Source of the DNA: Paracentrotus lividus
Taxonomy: Eukaryota > Echinodermata > Echinoidea > Camarodonta > Echinidae
Assembly: GCA_940671915.1 (NCBI GenBank)
Contig: CALNVZ010002100.1
Coordinates: 5,237,900 to 5,301,899 of the forward strand
Direction of reading: 5' to 3'
DNA length: 64,000 bases
Made by a program: the position numbers and the translations under genes. Under the pieces are notes generated by a model. That model saw only the letters and a list, made by a program, of their open reading frames with translations. It did no database searches and was not told the DNA's origin. Shown piece after piece: positions 11,915-24,000 of the stretch (position 1 is its first letter; each line of letters opens with the position of its first letter).

Positions 11915-14900
11915 GATCACAGTTTAATATTTAACTTGCAATGGTGAGTCACAAATCAATGTAGTCATAATACATCCACATGTCTGTATGAAATCCTTGA
12001 CTTTTATGTAGCTTTCATGCAGTCTAGAGAGCTGGAATTCTTACAGACATCCGTCAACGTTGAATTTCAGATTTATAAATAGTCTTGGTTTCACTTTTTA
12101 CAGGTAAATTCCTGTATTATTTTTCAGTTATGCTCCAAGCGGCAAGGCAGGTTTTATAATCCTGAAGTGGGGGTGGAAGAAAAGAGGAAGCAAACTTTTA
12201 GACAAATTTTAAATGTGGATTCCAGATTGCCAACTACATACCTACATTTTATTTATTTTTTCTGATTATTTATCATACAGGCCATTTTTATTATGGCATA
12301 TTCTAACTTTAACGCAACAGTTAAATCACTTGTCTAAAAAATTATAGGCCTAATTGTAAAGCACAATAATAGCACAACGTTTTTAACGTTAACTGCTGTT
12401 CTTTATCAAGTGCAAAATGAGGAGATTAAAAAAGGTAAACTAAAAAGTTTCTCATAAAATGAATTCAAACGTCAACATGACATTAGAAAAATGACTAGAG
12501 GGTCTATGCCTTAAATTCAATAAATTATGATTCTACACGGAGTGTAGATCTGTGTTTCCATGTTATTTTATGTTTAATAAGCCAACAAATTATTCTGGAT
12601 GCCTCCTAAATCTCCGCCTCCTCCTCCTCCTCCGCTTAAATTTAAAATTAAAGAAAATCTAACAAAACAGTTAGATCCTAAAAGTTACAGTACACCTTAA
12701 AAAAAACAAACAAACGAACAATAAGAAATAGCAGAGACAAAGCCTGGAGCTGATGATGACAAAATATAAAAGGTAAATATATTTGTTGAATGCATGATAG
12801 ATATACACATTGGGCACATTTGACATTTAGACTCTATTATTTCATCCACACACTAATAAAGTCCAACGTGCAGGTGCACGGTGGGCGCGAAGAGGCATGC
12901 GAGTGGTGGGTGTATCCCCTTTGCACGAGACCATGATCCCTGTTGGCCCGGCGTCTTGTGACCATGAGTTCCGCACTGTTTACCTCATCAGCTGTGGAGC
13001 AATCCTGACGTCGACTAAAAAAAAACAACAATCGTGTCATGAAGTGAATAAAATGTTACTGGGAAGGTATGGTTACATATTTACAACAAAAGAATGAAGA
13101 TTCTTTCTATACTCACGGAAAAATCTGTTGTTTAGCATAATCAGCATTCTATCTTACGGTTTTTCATTAATTTTCAGTGTATGCATACACATTTGAAAGT
13201 CTTGCACTGCCTGTTATGCTAATATGGTACAGTAATTCTCTATATGATGTGATGAATGATAAAATTAGGTTGCTAGCTTCATAAAAGTACGGTGGCCTTC
13301 AACTTTTAGAAAAATCTGGCGGTATGAAAATTGTGCACGTTGACTAACTTTAGTTGTTGTTATTAATCAAAATTTGCTATTTTGCTTTATATTTGAAGTA
13401 GATGGCCTTTATTTCAGGCCTATTATATCCTTTGGATTTTTCTTCAACATTCTGCTTGCATAGTCTGCAGTTCATTTGGTTTTATTTTTGTGCTTTTGCC
13501 GTTATGGTAATTTTTTTTTTTTCTTCAAAAGTATCCTATTTAATCGTGGTCATCATTATCAATCCGTACTCGAGTGTGAGAGGGAGACATAGCCACTCAA
13601 AGGTCTGAAAAGACATAAGGAATTAATAAGTATATAAAAAAACTGGACCATTATTGAAAAGAAAAGAAGGTTGACCTAGATCTAACCCCATACAAATAAA
13701 CAAAGAACAATAACAACATAAAATAAGAAAAGGAAAAGGGAAAAACAGAATTTGTAAACAGTAATTGTGGGGAAGGGGGAGCATTTCCTCCATAATTTAG
13801 CAAAAACAACAAAAAATTGAAAAAAAAGGGAAAAAATGGCCCCCTGTGTGCTTCATTTGATTAACCCAGTGTTTTTTCTTTCTAATTTATAAATGATTTT
13901 TAAAAATAATGTTCGTTTCAGAACCAAGAAGATTGTTTGAAAAGTGTGGGTATAATTTGTTTGTCAGGAGTAATGATTTGATAGGAAATACTTCCCATAG
14001 ATATTACAATTTCAGACATTTGATTGGGATCTTTAAACTCGCATGTGTATGCAATCATCAAGTTTTTCTGAATATAACTGAATATAACTACCAAAACCTT
14101 TTCAGTGATTTTGGGATTAACCAAATTTATAATAACACTTTTTTCTTGTAAAGTGAATTAACCATATGTACCTGTAGGCCTATATTTACTGATTTGGAAA
14201 TTGTACTGATAATTTGAGCAATATCGAGAATTTGATAAAGCATTAAGACCAGAACACACAAAATAATTGAGAAACGACACACTGTGAGACATTTGTGTAG
14301 AAAATATTTACTGATTATTGGTTATGAATGAAACATATTTTTTTATCTTGCACTGCACTATAACAAGAAATGGTCTCTGTGTACATTGTTACATTCACAC
14401 GGAGACAACACTGGAAGACTAAACAAGTTATCAACTACTTCACATCAGTTTACATTTATCTTGCATTTTCATTCAACTTTCTTCCTAATAATATACATGT
14501 ATGAGAGAATGAAAATTTACCACCTTCTCTACACATACCAACAATAGTGTTGACAATTTTCAGACATTTTGAATAAAAAGCTGAATGTAAAAAAGGGAAA
14601 TATGTATAGTCACAAACATAGCTAATCAAAGCATCAACATAGCAAAAACAAAAAAGTGATTTTAATTAATCAATCATCTTGGTGCAGCTTTTTTTGAAAA
14701 CATAAATATTAAATGTATTGCAATTTATACAGTTTTCTGATTCAGGGAAAAGGGATATAAAACATTTCAAATGAAATGATCCACTGATGTTCCTTGAAAC
14801 CCTGTGTAAAGCAAGACCTCTAAAGTGTCATTCTAACATCATAAATAAACCATCATTATTTCATAACTTCATTTAGTACTATCTTATTCATCACTCATCA

Positions 14901-17163
14901 CAAGAAACTGCCCTTTCTTCTCTACTTTCTATGCCATACACAAACCTGAAGGAAAACAGTACCTACATAACATCCTCACAGTTTTTAGTTCACATTTCAA
15001 TTTAACCCATCCTTCTCTAGACTCTTAAGCACTACATCTTCAACTCATAAGAGATTAATATTTTTGCAGACTGAATTGTGTTATATTATTGATTTCTTGG
15101 GTCTCATGTAAAGTGCTACAATTTCAACTATGACAGGGGTCAGAATCAAGACAAGTAGCACAGACCCACATAAATAACAAGACCAAAAATATGCAATTAT
15201 TTAATAAACCATTTCATAATGTATAAATGTCTGAAGTACACTCTTCTATGGCAACAAATCACTGTGCCTGTTCCGACTACCAATTTTTTTTTTTTGTATT
15301 TGTTATCAAAAAATTGTTGCAAGACAAGTAAAACCTCAGACATGCTTTCAAGTTGTAGGCCTAGTAATGTGTTACTTTGGTAAGGAACGGATACAAAGTA
15401 TTGAAGAAAAAAATTATAAAAATGGTTAATATGCAGGTGAGATGATCTGAAAACATGCTTTTAAAAACTTAAGCCACTGTCTATATGAATTGAAATCACA
15501 TTTCTGGGTTTACTTAAAATATTAAATATTTAATATTATGACAATATTCTTTTTTTTTACAAAATCAAGAAATTTACCTTGAATAGGTTAGTTTTTAGTA
15601 GCTGTATCTTATACCATCTATGGATCATCAGTATTGTCATTATCTTGGTTTCCAATCAGATAAAACACTTTAGTGAATATTAAACATTATAACCATTACG
15701 GCCATATCTGTTATCTTCATATCACTGAATATTGCTGCATTAATCTGATTTCACAATAATTAACATCAAATGATAGAGGGTATGAACAGCATTTTGCATA
15801 AGCCCTACAAACTTATGGCCTAAAACCCATTGCTTTTGTCATCCATCTTCTCCCTCTCTCTTGCACCCAAATATGAATAGATGTTATCTTAATAATTCTT
15901 TTAAAAAAATCAAGAATAGTTGTCCATATACTTTACATGTTTTCCATCTTTATACATACAATACAAATTGCAATATGTTATGAAGAAACAATAAATATAA
16001 ACATAAATCAAGATATTTTTTTCCAATCAATTTCTTCTTTCATAACAATTAATATCATAATCCTTATAATATAAATATTAAACACTTTTAGCACGTAATC
16101 AACAGGAAAATATCTTATCTTTTTATTCATCTAAATATTTGAACTATGTCTTTTAAATTGGATTGTGATATTACAAACTTCTTTCAAGACAAGGTGAATT
16201 TTTTTTTATCAAGAGCTTGAATCTCATTACTAAGATTCTTATATAAAATTATATAAATATTAATACTATTTGTCTCTTCTCTCAACTTCTAATGAGGACA
16301 ACTTGCTTATAAATGCAGATAAACAATATTACTGAATATTTTAAGTGCTTAACAATAAAAGAAAGCAAACATATTAATGATACCTATATAAACTGAGCAA
16401 ACACTATACCGATAAAACAAAAATATTTGTGTGCAAAGCATTTTTTTTTTTTTGTGAGTGGTCCAGATTCACAAAATTTCCTGCCACAAAATGACTGAAC
16501 AAATGCATACACTTATTCCTGCCATAAAAGTGACCAACCTCAAGTTAGGTTAGACAGTGAAAACTACTGAGAATACATAATACTGTAATATATAGATTGG
16601 GTAAAGTTAAGTTCATTTAATTTGCCCATTATGTTTAGAGATACATGTCTATGATTTTTGTGCTATAGTCAACTGTACAAGATAGTGCCAAACCATTAAC
16701 GTTCTCTTGTTGCTACAATGCATAGAAAATGACGAACACAAACAAAATTCTAAATACAGGTTATTTGTTTTCCAGTGAAATGAACTGATCATAATTATTC
16801 ATTCAAATATTCTTTTATTTATATGATGACTAACCACTCATCATAGCATATAAAAATGATTAATGGCTATTCTAAATACATCAATTAGAACATATTCATG
16901 AATCTTTAATTACTTCATATCATTAAAAGTATCTGTACAGTCTTATCCTATCTGATTTTACAATTCAAGTATTTGAGATGAAACACACAGAAATCTGAAA
17001 ATATATATTAATCTGATAGAAGTGTCAATTTCAGTACTTTTACAATACAAACACTTAATGACATCCACATAGGTGTATACTTGTTGCATGATCTGATAAA
17101 CTGTTTTAGGTACATCGTAAAATCAACCCCTGTAATAGCAAGGTCCTCAGGAACAAGACATGT

Positions 17164-17451
17164 AATAATAATAATAATAATATTTAGCATTTATAATGCG
17201 CCGACTATCTAGTAAACTATTCAGTGGCCCAGCTTTATATTATTACCCGGCTATAGCCATAGCTGCCCTAATAAAGGGCGCTTTAGGTATTCAAGGAATT
17301 TCTTCATACTGGTACCCATTTACCTTACTTGGGTCAAGTCTGGCAAATTGTAGATTAACATCTAGCCAAAGGACATTAGTGGAATGGACGGGATTCGAAC
17401 CGTGTACCTTGTGATTGTCAGTCCGCCGACTTATCCACTCGACCATACCAC
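17164..17451 (-). mobile_element. tRNA-derived SINE
   Basis: The minus strand begins with a tRNA-like head: GTGGTATGGTCGAGTGG holds a canonical A box (TGGTCGAGTGG) and GGTTCGAATCC a canonical B box, at about 17441 and 17390. A body of about 200 bp follows, ending GCGCATTATAAATGC and a (TTA)n tail at 17164-17183. The tail resembles L2-clade LINE 3' ends, which suggests its mobilising partner (inference). There is no long variable arm and the anticodon stem is imperfect, so it is not a functional tRNA. Confidence 0.82.
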
Positions 17452-18580
17452 TTCTACCACATGTACCTTGTTATACTGAACATGTAGACACATGTGCACA
17501 TGTTTGTAATTGGTACTGGGAGAATCACTTTGTTATAATGAAATTTTGTTTTATCTGTGCTTGTTATAACCGGAGTCGACTGTATTTGGAATTTGGCTTG
17601 CTCACCTCTCACTTTCGGTACCTCTCAGAAATTTCCTGCACAGGAAAAAGATGTTTACTATAAAGCAACATGTATATCTTGTGATGGCTAAATTGACAGA
17701 GCAGAGGTTTCATGACCTGAAAGGTTCCAGGTTCCGAACAGAGTACTTAGTGCCCTTTGGTTAGGCATTAATAATATATCAGATAGGACTTAAAGCAATA
17801 TAGTATTCCACTGGTTGTTGCATTTAGTTGATTTCATACCAGCCAATCAAAATTAACAACTAGTATAACATTTCGTGTACCTAAGGACAGTAATATCGTT
17901 GTGATATTTTTGCTACACAGCTGTGAAAAATAAAACTAGTAGAACTAGAATACTCTATAAGCTGTTATTTTTGCAAGGGTCTTATTTCCGCAAATTTCGC
18001 AAGTCAAGAGGACGATGCAAATTCAATACCCCTAAAAAATATCCTTGCTCCCATAAAACGTGCGGTAAAAATTCCTAAGTACGCAAATTTATGAAGAAGA
18101 AACCTTCAATCGCAAAAGTACCAGTACCTGTACACAAAATAACAGCTTATGAAGTACTTCTTTGTCTAATGAGCAACAAAGGTATGAATAACAAAAATGA
18201 TTAGCTCGAACACAAATACTATAATACAGTAAAAGATCTGGATGGAACTACTTGCTCACTTAATAGCACCTTATATGAGAAAAGAACAACACCTATCCAC
18301 ATGTTTTGAAAGCTAATAATCATTTTTAAAAATGCACAAAAAGAAATCTCCATCAAGCTTTGAAAGCAAACATCTAATATTCAAACAAACAATAAAGTGC
18401 AGCCTGTTGAATTTACCATACACTTATAATGTACACCACGACAAAGAGAAATTTGAAGAATGTACATTTGCTTCACTGCATCACATATTTTGTGCATTGC
18501 CCAACTTCTTGAAAATTCAAAAATAAATTTCAGTATACTCTGCTATTGAAACAAGATTGAGCTGGTTATTTGTTACCAAA

Positions 18581-19804
18581 CAGTCTCGGGGTCACACCCC
18601 AATTAACTCCGAGAAACCTATCGCCGGGTCGCCTAATTTGCATAAAGAAAACAAGTTTTGCACAGAAAAACCGCTACAAAGGTGTCTAGGGCGAACTGCG
18701 ATATCTCGCCTTTAAAACCACCAAATGAAACAAATCCAACGACTATTTAACAATAAAGAGTCATTTTAACCTCTCATGATGTTAATTATGGTTGAAATCA
18801 GTTATAAATTGTGAAAAATAGGCCTTTTCGGGAGCACCCCGAAAAAAACCCCGAAATCGCTAAAAAAGTTGATTATTTTTCACCTTTCTTGAAATTGCCC
18901 AAGAACGAAACTTTGATATGATACAAAGCATATCATATCGAAATACTGTACGAAATATCTTTTCATAATATGTTGTCCCACGGTTATGTCAGGAAAAATC
19001 CGTATCAAAGTCATTCAAAAAAACCCCTCCGTCAAGCTACATTGTGGTCCCACGCACTGTGGTTCGCGATGTAGGCATATTTTGACCGCTATAGCCCCAC
19101 AAAAAAATATTCCGCTCTTCTCCCAGCCATCAATGGCAAGAAAACGCTGAAATCGAGCAAAGAAAATGACAAATGTCAAATATAGAACTAATTCATGGCA
19201 AAATAATTGAGGATTATAACAAAATATGGTGGTTTACTGTCCTTAAAACGTGCAGTAGGGTCATCGCAGCAGGTTTCGCATGGATATTGGCGAGTGTTTT
19301 TTCCAAACCCGGAAGTGAGGTGCGGAAATGCGCATGCGCAAATGAGCGGTTTGTCGTTGACAGATGCAATTTCCAGGGGTTTTTCAGCGAAATACTCAAG
19401 ATTTGAAGGAAGATTTAGACAAAACTACTGATTGCCCAAACACCAAAATGCGCAGGAAGTGAGACTGGTGTATACTTTACAGTATCATGTCTTTGGTTTT
19501 TGTTTTCACTTCGTCCCAGACTTGTGTCGGGAAAAAATGAAACCTCTCTCGGAAAACAGAAATATACCCGTATTTCCAAAAATACACAACCATTTTCAAT
19601 GATATTTGATATGGTGCTTAATATTATCATTCTTTAAGTTCTCTGAAAGTATCATGAACTTTGGTGATCAAGAAAGAGAGATATAAGCAGGTGAATTTTG
19701 GACGATTTTTGCTTTACGCTCAGCGCACGGCTTCCGTAGCCGTTACGAATTCAAAAGCTTTTACGACTTTACGAGCATATAATTGGGGTGTAACCCCGAG
19801 ACTG
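18581..19804. mobile_element. 1.2 kb non-autonomous DNA transposon, CAGTCTCGGGGT ends
   Basis: Terminal inverted repeats of 24 bp (CAGTCTCGGGGTCACACCCC... and its complement with one mismatch) are flanked by the direct repeat caaa on both sides, a likely 4-bp target duplication. The internal sequence contains short ORFs (for example 19173-19406) without transposase motifs. Confidence 0.85.
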
Positions 19805-20596
19805 CAAATAAATTACCTTATGCTTGAGCGAAGCCAAACACATACACACTTTGTTTTATTGAATGCTAAGGTACACAGCTGGACTAGTTTAAATAAGGGT
19901 CACACTGGAATGTGTTTAGACCTGTAGAATCATCACCATCCATCTCAAGAATTTGGTTTAGTATCAAAGAGAACTCTGTAATGAACTCACAAGAAGATCT
20001 GTACCCAGTGACCATTTAGACAAGCAAACTAAAGAATCATTAACATCCTACGAAAAACTGCCAAATAATAGACACATTGAAGGTTTAGCTAAAATCTGTT
20101 GCCAATTTTGTAAAGATTGTTCTACACGACAGATCTTGAAATTTTAAATAAACGCAAAAAACGACAGACTTTGATTTGATTTGATTCTAACCAAACCATT
20201 CGACTCAATCCTTCATATAGGTGAAAGGTCAAACATTAACTGGAAAGTAAAGTGACCTGAATAGACTGGTGAAATGTACATTTCAACAAACCTAACTCTA
20301 TAATTTTTCATTTAAATACAACTTGACAATATGAATAATAACAGTTGAATTTGTAAAACTCCTTTTGCCTCAGGATATAAAGACCTATGACTATTTCCCC
20401 AGCATTAGCATAGCTTTCACGATAATGTATTCACACGTTGAAGGAATTCCTTCCTGCCAGTTAATTCACCCGAGTGAAGTGGGGCAGACGTACATTAATG
20501 TCTTGACAAAGGACACAGTCAATGAGGATGAACAGATTAACAGATTCACTCATAACAAGGACAAATTCTATAGATTCCTCAGTTGACAGTACATTG

Positions 20597-20875
20597 TAGT
20601 TCATCAAAAGGAGACAGAACTGGATATACAGGACGAATAGTTCATAGAAGATTGTGTCTTGGAGATGACATTGGTGATGTCTTTGAAACATGTCATGTCA
20701 GGATCATTTAGTTGAAGTCCTTAGTAATACAATGAAGGGCAATAGTTCATCAAAAGGAGATGAATCTAAGTATACAGGACAAATCGTTCCTAGAATTTTG
20801 TTTCTTTGACGTGACATTCGTGATGTCCTTTACATGTGTCTTGCCAAGATCATTAGTTGAAGTCCTTAGTAATAC
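20597..20875 (-). repeat. Tandem duplication in the SLMAP 3'UTR
   Basis: Two copies of about 145 bp, each running from a GTTCATCAAAAGGAGA word to GTTGAAGTCCTTAGTAATAC (plus-strand reading), lie directly after the stop codon. Copies have drifted moderately. They are presumably transcribed as 3'UTR. No coding potential seen. Confidence 0.75.
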
Positions 20876-20958
20876 TCATCTGATACAGTGCATGGCAGGA
20901 TGATAAAGTACGGCATTGAGTGTTCGCAGGTGGATGTTGTTTGCATAAGGACTGGACG

Positions 20959-21054
20959 TCATACCTCGACACGTATGGCTAGGAAAGCCTGTAACACAGC
21001 TGCTATGATAGCTATACCTATCACACACACAGGTAGCCACTTCATCTGCACCAT
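20959..21054 (-). CDS. SLMAP: SLMAP exon 21: C-terminal tail anchor and stop
   Basis: The exon reads [20 protein letters not shown] then [11 protein letters not shown] and TGA. A single hydrophobic helix of about 20 residues next to the C-terminus fits the tail anchor of vertebrate SLMAP (NKPWPWMPMLAALVAV), which places it in ER, nuclear or sarcolemmal membranes. Two acceptors nine bases apart, both phase 0 (gtttag at 21054, gtgcag at 21045), make the exact start uncertain. Confidence 0.88.
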   Translation of the reverse strand: MVQMKWLPVCVIGIAIIAAVLQAFLAIRVEV

Positions 21055-24000
21055 CTAAACACATACAAGGAGGAGAAAATATAAATGTCAAGCCTAATAT
21101 GTTTGTTTTTCATTAAAGGATGTCTTATTCTATTATATTATTGCTGCTATGATAGCTATCCCTATCACAAACACAGGTAGCCACTTCATTTGCACCATCT
21201 AAACAAAAACAAGGGGGGGAAATGAATGTCAGGCTTCAATATTTGTCTGTTTTTTATTGAAGCACTTTTAAAGAATATTCTAGGGGATGAGACTTTATTA
21301 AAATATGTATACATCAACTCCTTGATTGTATTAGAAACAGGAGTTGGTCGAGCGATAACGCTCATTGTCATCTCTCTGCATCAGCCTACAAACTGACATG
21401 GAGCGGAACAGGTTCAGAACCCAGTCACGTCTCTCGGACGATGACGTTAAAGGTCGGTCCCAAACGTAAATAATCATATCTGATTGATACACATCTGTCA
21501 AAACCCAATACTCCCCACCATGTCAGATGTCATATGGATATGTAGATTGAAATGTTAGAACTTACGTATTAATATCTCACTGAAATCATAATAATAATCT
21601 AACCATTATTATCTATTTAGAATTGAGACATATAGACTGAAATCCCTTTCTACAATTAATTCTTCATTTCTAATTAAAATTAAAATTGAATTTGCCTTTG
21701 TAATTGTAAAAGAGGAGGAAATTAATATGAAATTGGTAAATCAAGCTGTGACAAAATTTGGTCATATTTAGTTATGAATGTAGTACTTACTGCATTATCA
21801 TTCTTTGCTCTATTCAACTCTTGAGTTACAGTTTCTAAACGCTGCTTCAGTTTGTCCAGGTCTGGTTGCTCAGGACCTGGACTAGCTCGCAATCGTTCCA
21901 CCTCCTCATGGGCTTTGGTCAACTGTGAGGGTTGTAACAGGGAAAACAATGAGCATGCCATGAGCAGGATTTCAGTTGTATATTAAAGGATCTTGTTGAA
22001 TTCAAAGGGGTCTTTCACCAATTGGTTCTGAAAGTTACAAATAACTTGGGTCTATGCTAATCACATATTGAACATATAGCACAAGAACTAATCAGAAGTC
22101 ATTCGTAGTCGTTCTTAACTTATAAAGGAATTGGTGAAACACAGCCCAGTGCTTTAAAAAATGGTTCCTATTGTTGCTTCTGACAGACCCTTAGTGAAAG
22201 TAGCTAACACTGCCTTGAAGTAATGGCGTAATGTGAAACAATCTGAAGAAAATACTGATGACTTGCAATTGACAAACATTAAAAAATGATGATGTCTATT
22301 GAAAAGTTTGAGACTTCTTTAATTTTACCAATTGTTATAAATAAAGAATAAAAAATTATTGGAACGTAACCTGAACTGCTGTCTAGAAACACATGGCACA
22401 ATGTCAAAATGATCCTATTGTCTGATTAATCTTGAATTTGAGTTTATTTGTAGAACGCAGTTCAGGATAAAAGGCAATATGTTTCTACTTGTTAGGTGAA
22501 ACTGTCAAGCTCAAAAGCTGAGTGTTGTTTTGTATGATAAAGTGCAATTATTTAGTATTATGTCTGGGATTTATGGCTTACAAGTTAATTGAACTTTTTT
22601 TTGTAGTTTTCCTTCTTTTTCTTTTGTTATTAGTATAAACAGTAATAACTTTTACGTTTGTAAAACATACTGTTAATGTACTATCATTTTTATTGATTAA
22701 AAAGGAAAAAACCCGAACTTGAACCAGTCAACTTACTTGTGTTTGTAGAATCTCCTTTTCTGATGAGCTTTCCACTGTGCTAGTCTTACCATCAGACTGT
22801 GAATCAGTTAACCTCTTTCTTTCACATTCAGACTCAGAGAGAAGTTTTTGAAGTCTTGTAACATCATCCTTCAGACTAGTACTCTCCTGTCTCGATCTAA
22901 AATATAGATAAAGGCAAGTCAAAGTGAATCGATTAGGAGACCTATTATAATAATACAATGTACATTTATTCTGACTCAGACAGAGACATAATGAAATATA
23001 TAGTTTAATAAATGATACTTGCCGTTTCATAAAATAAAATTGGTTTGAAACTAATTGAATTACTATATTTCACTTCCTAATATATAAATATTGCTATTTT
23101 TTTTTGTAAGGGGGGGGGGGAGTAATCGGACCAACAAAATAGCAAAAAAACAAAAACAAAAAAATAAAAACACATTTGGCATTAACTATGTTTCTATATC
23201 CATACATGATTATACACATTGCATACCATGTCAAACACAATAATAAATTACAATGAAAAAAAAATCAAAACCTTGATTACTACCTGGTACTGAATTTCAT
23301 CTTTTCATAAAGAATAAACAAATTTTGTAGCTCTATATGGCCTTAGCGTTGAATAGACTGTTAAAAGTGCCTGCAGTATCTTCATCAAATACAAGATGAT
23401 ATTTTATTCCAATTTTGTTACAAACTGGATTTACCTTTCAAGATCAGCTTCCAAAGATGACATAGCTGACCTCAAATCACCACTCTCTGATGGAGAGGTT
23501 GCTTTATCTACAAATCAAACATATAAAATATATTATAATACATTCTAGAGGCCCAGATAAGCAGAACTTTCTATTGTTAGTGTATGATCTATTGATCTAC
23601 TAGCAACTATAATGTCAATGTTTACACCAAAAATATTCTTGCACTACTATCTAATACTCTGGTTTGATGACCAGTCCAGATTACTTAAACATTGTAACAT
23701 TTATAAGGACTATATTTTATCAATAATCTTATACAATGTGGAGAAAATGCCTGATATTTCTTTATTTACAACTTATTTTTCCAAAAACAAAAAGCAGGGA
23801 TTATTAGAAATTGATATATGTGTATCACACAAGTTTGAATCTGTCAGTAGACTACTAGTAATGTGGGCTAAATTACCATATAGCCTACAATTAAAAGTCT
23901 ACAGTGTGTACAGACTTTACAAACTTTAAAACTTCAGCCTAATAATTTGTTTAATGGACAATATGAGGAACATACCTTTGGTATTTTGTATATTTCTTTC

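Larger units (their letters stand above)
11915..20958. other. Interval between PXK start and SLMAP stop
   Basis: AT-rich, with no convincing coding exon. It must hold the SLMAP 3'UTR and poly(A) site and the PXK promoter and 5'UTR, neither of which I could place. A GC-richer patch at about 12860-13025 with a CRE-like gacgtcg and a minus-strand gatgag|gtaaac donor is a candidate PXK first exon. The interval also holds a SINE (17164-17451) and a TIR element (18581-19804). Confidence 0.5.

Noticed and set aside
12837..13097. Overlapping ORFs at about 12.9 kb
   Set aside because: GC-richer and possibly PXK 5'UTR or promoter, but no protein similarity and both strands are open. Not called coding.
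17390..17451. Possible functional tRNA gene
   Set aside because: A and B boxes are good, but the anticodon stem fails to pair and a SINE body with a TTA tail follows.
19173..19431. ORFs inside the CAGTCTCGGGGT element
   Set aside because: No DDE/D transposase signature or length; the element appears non-autonomous.
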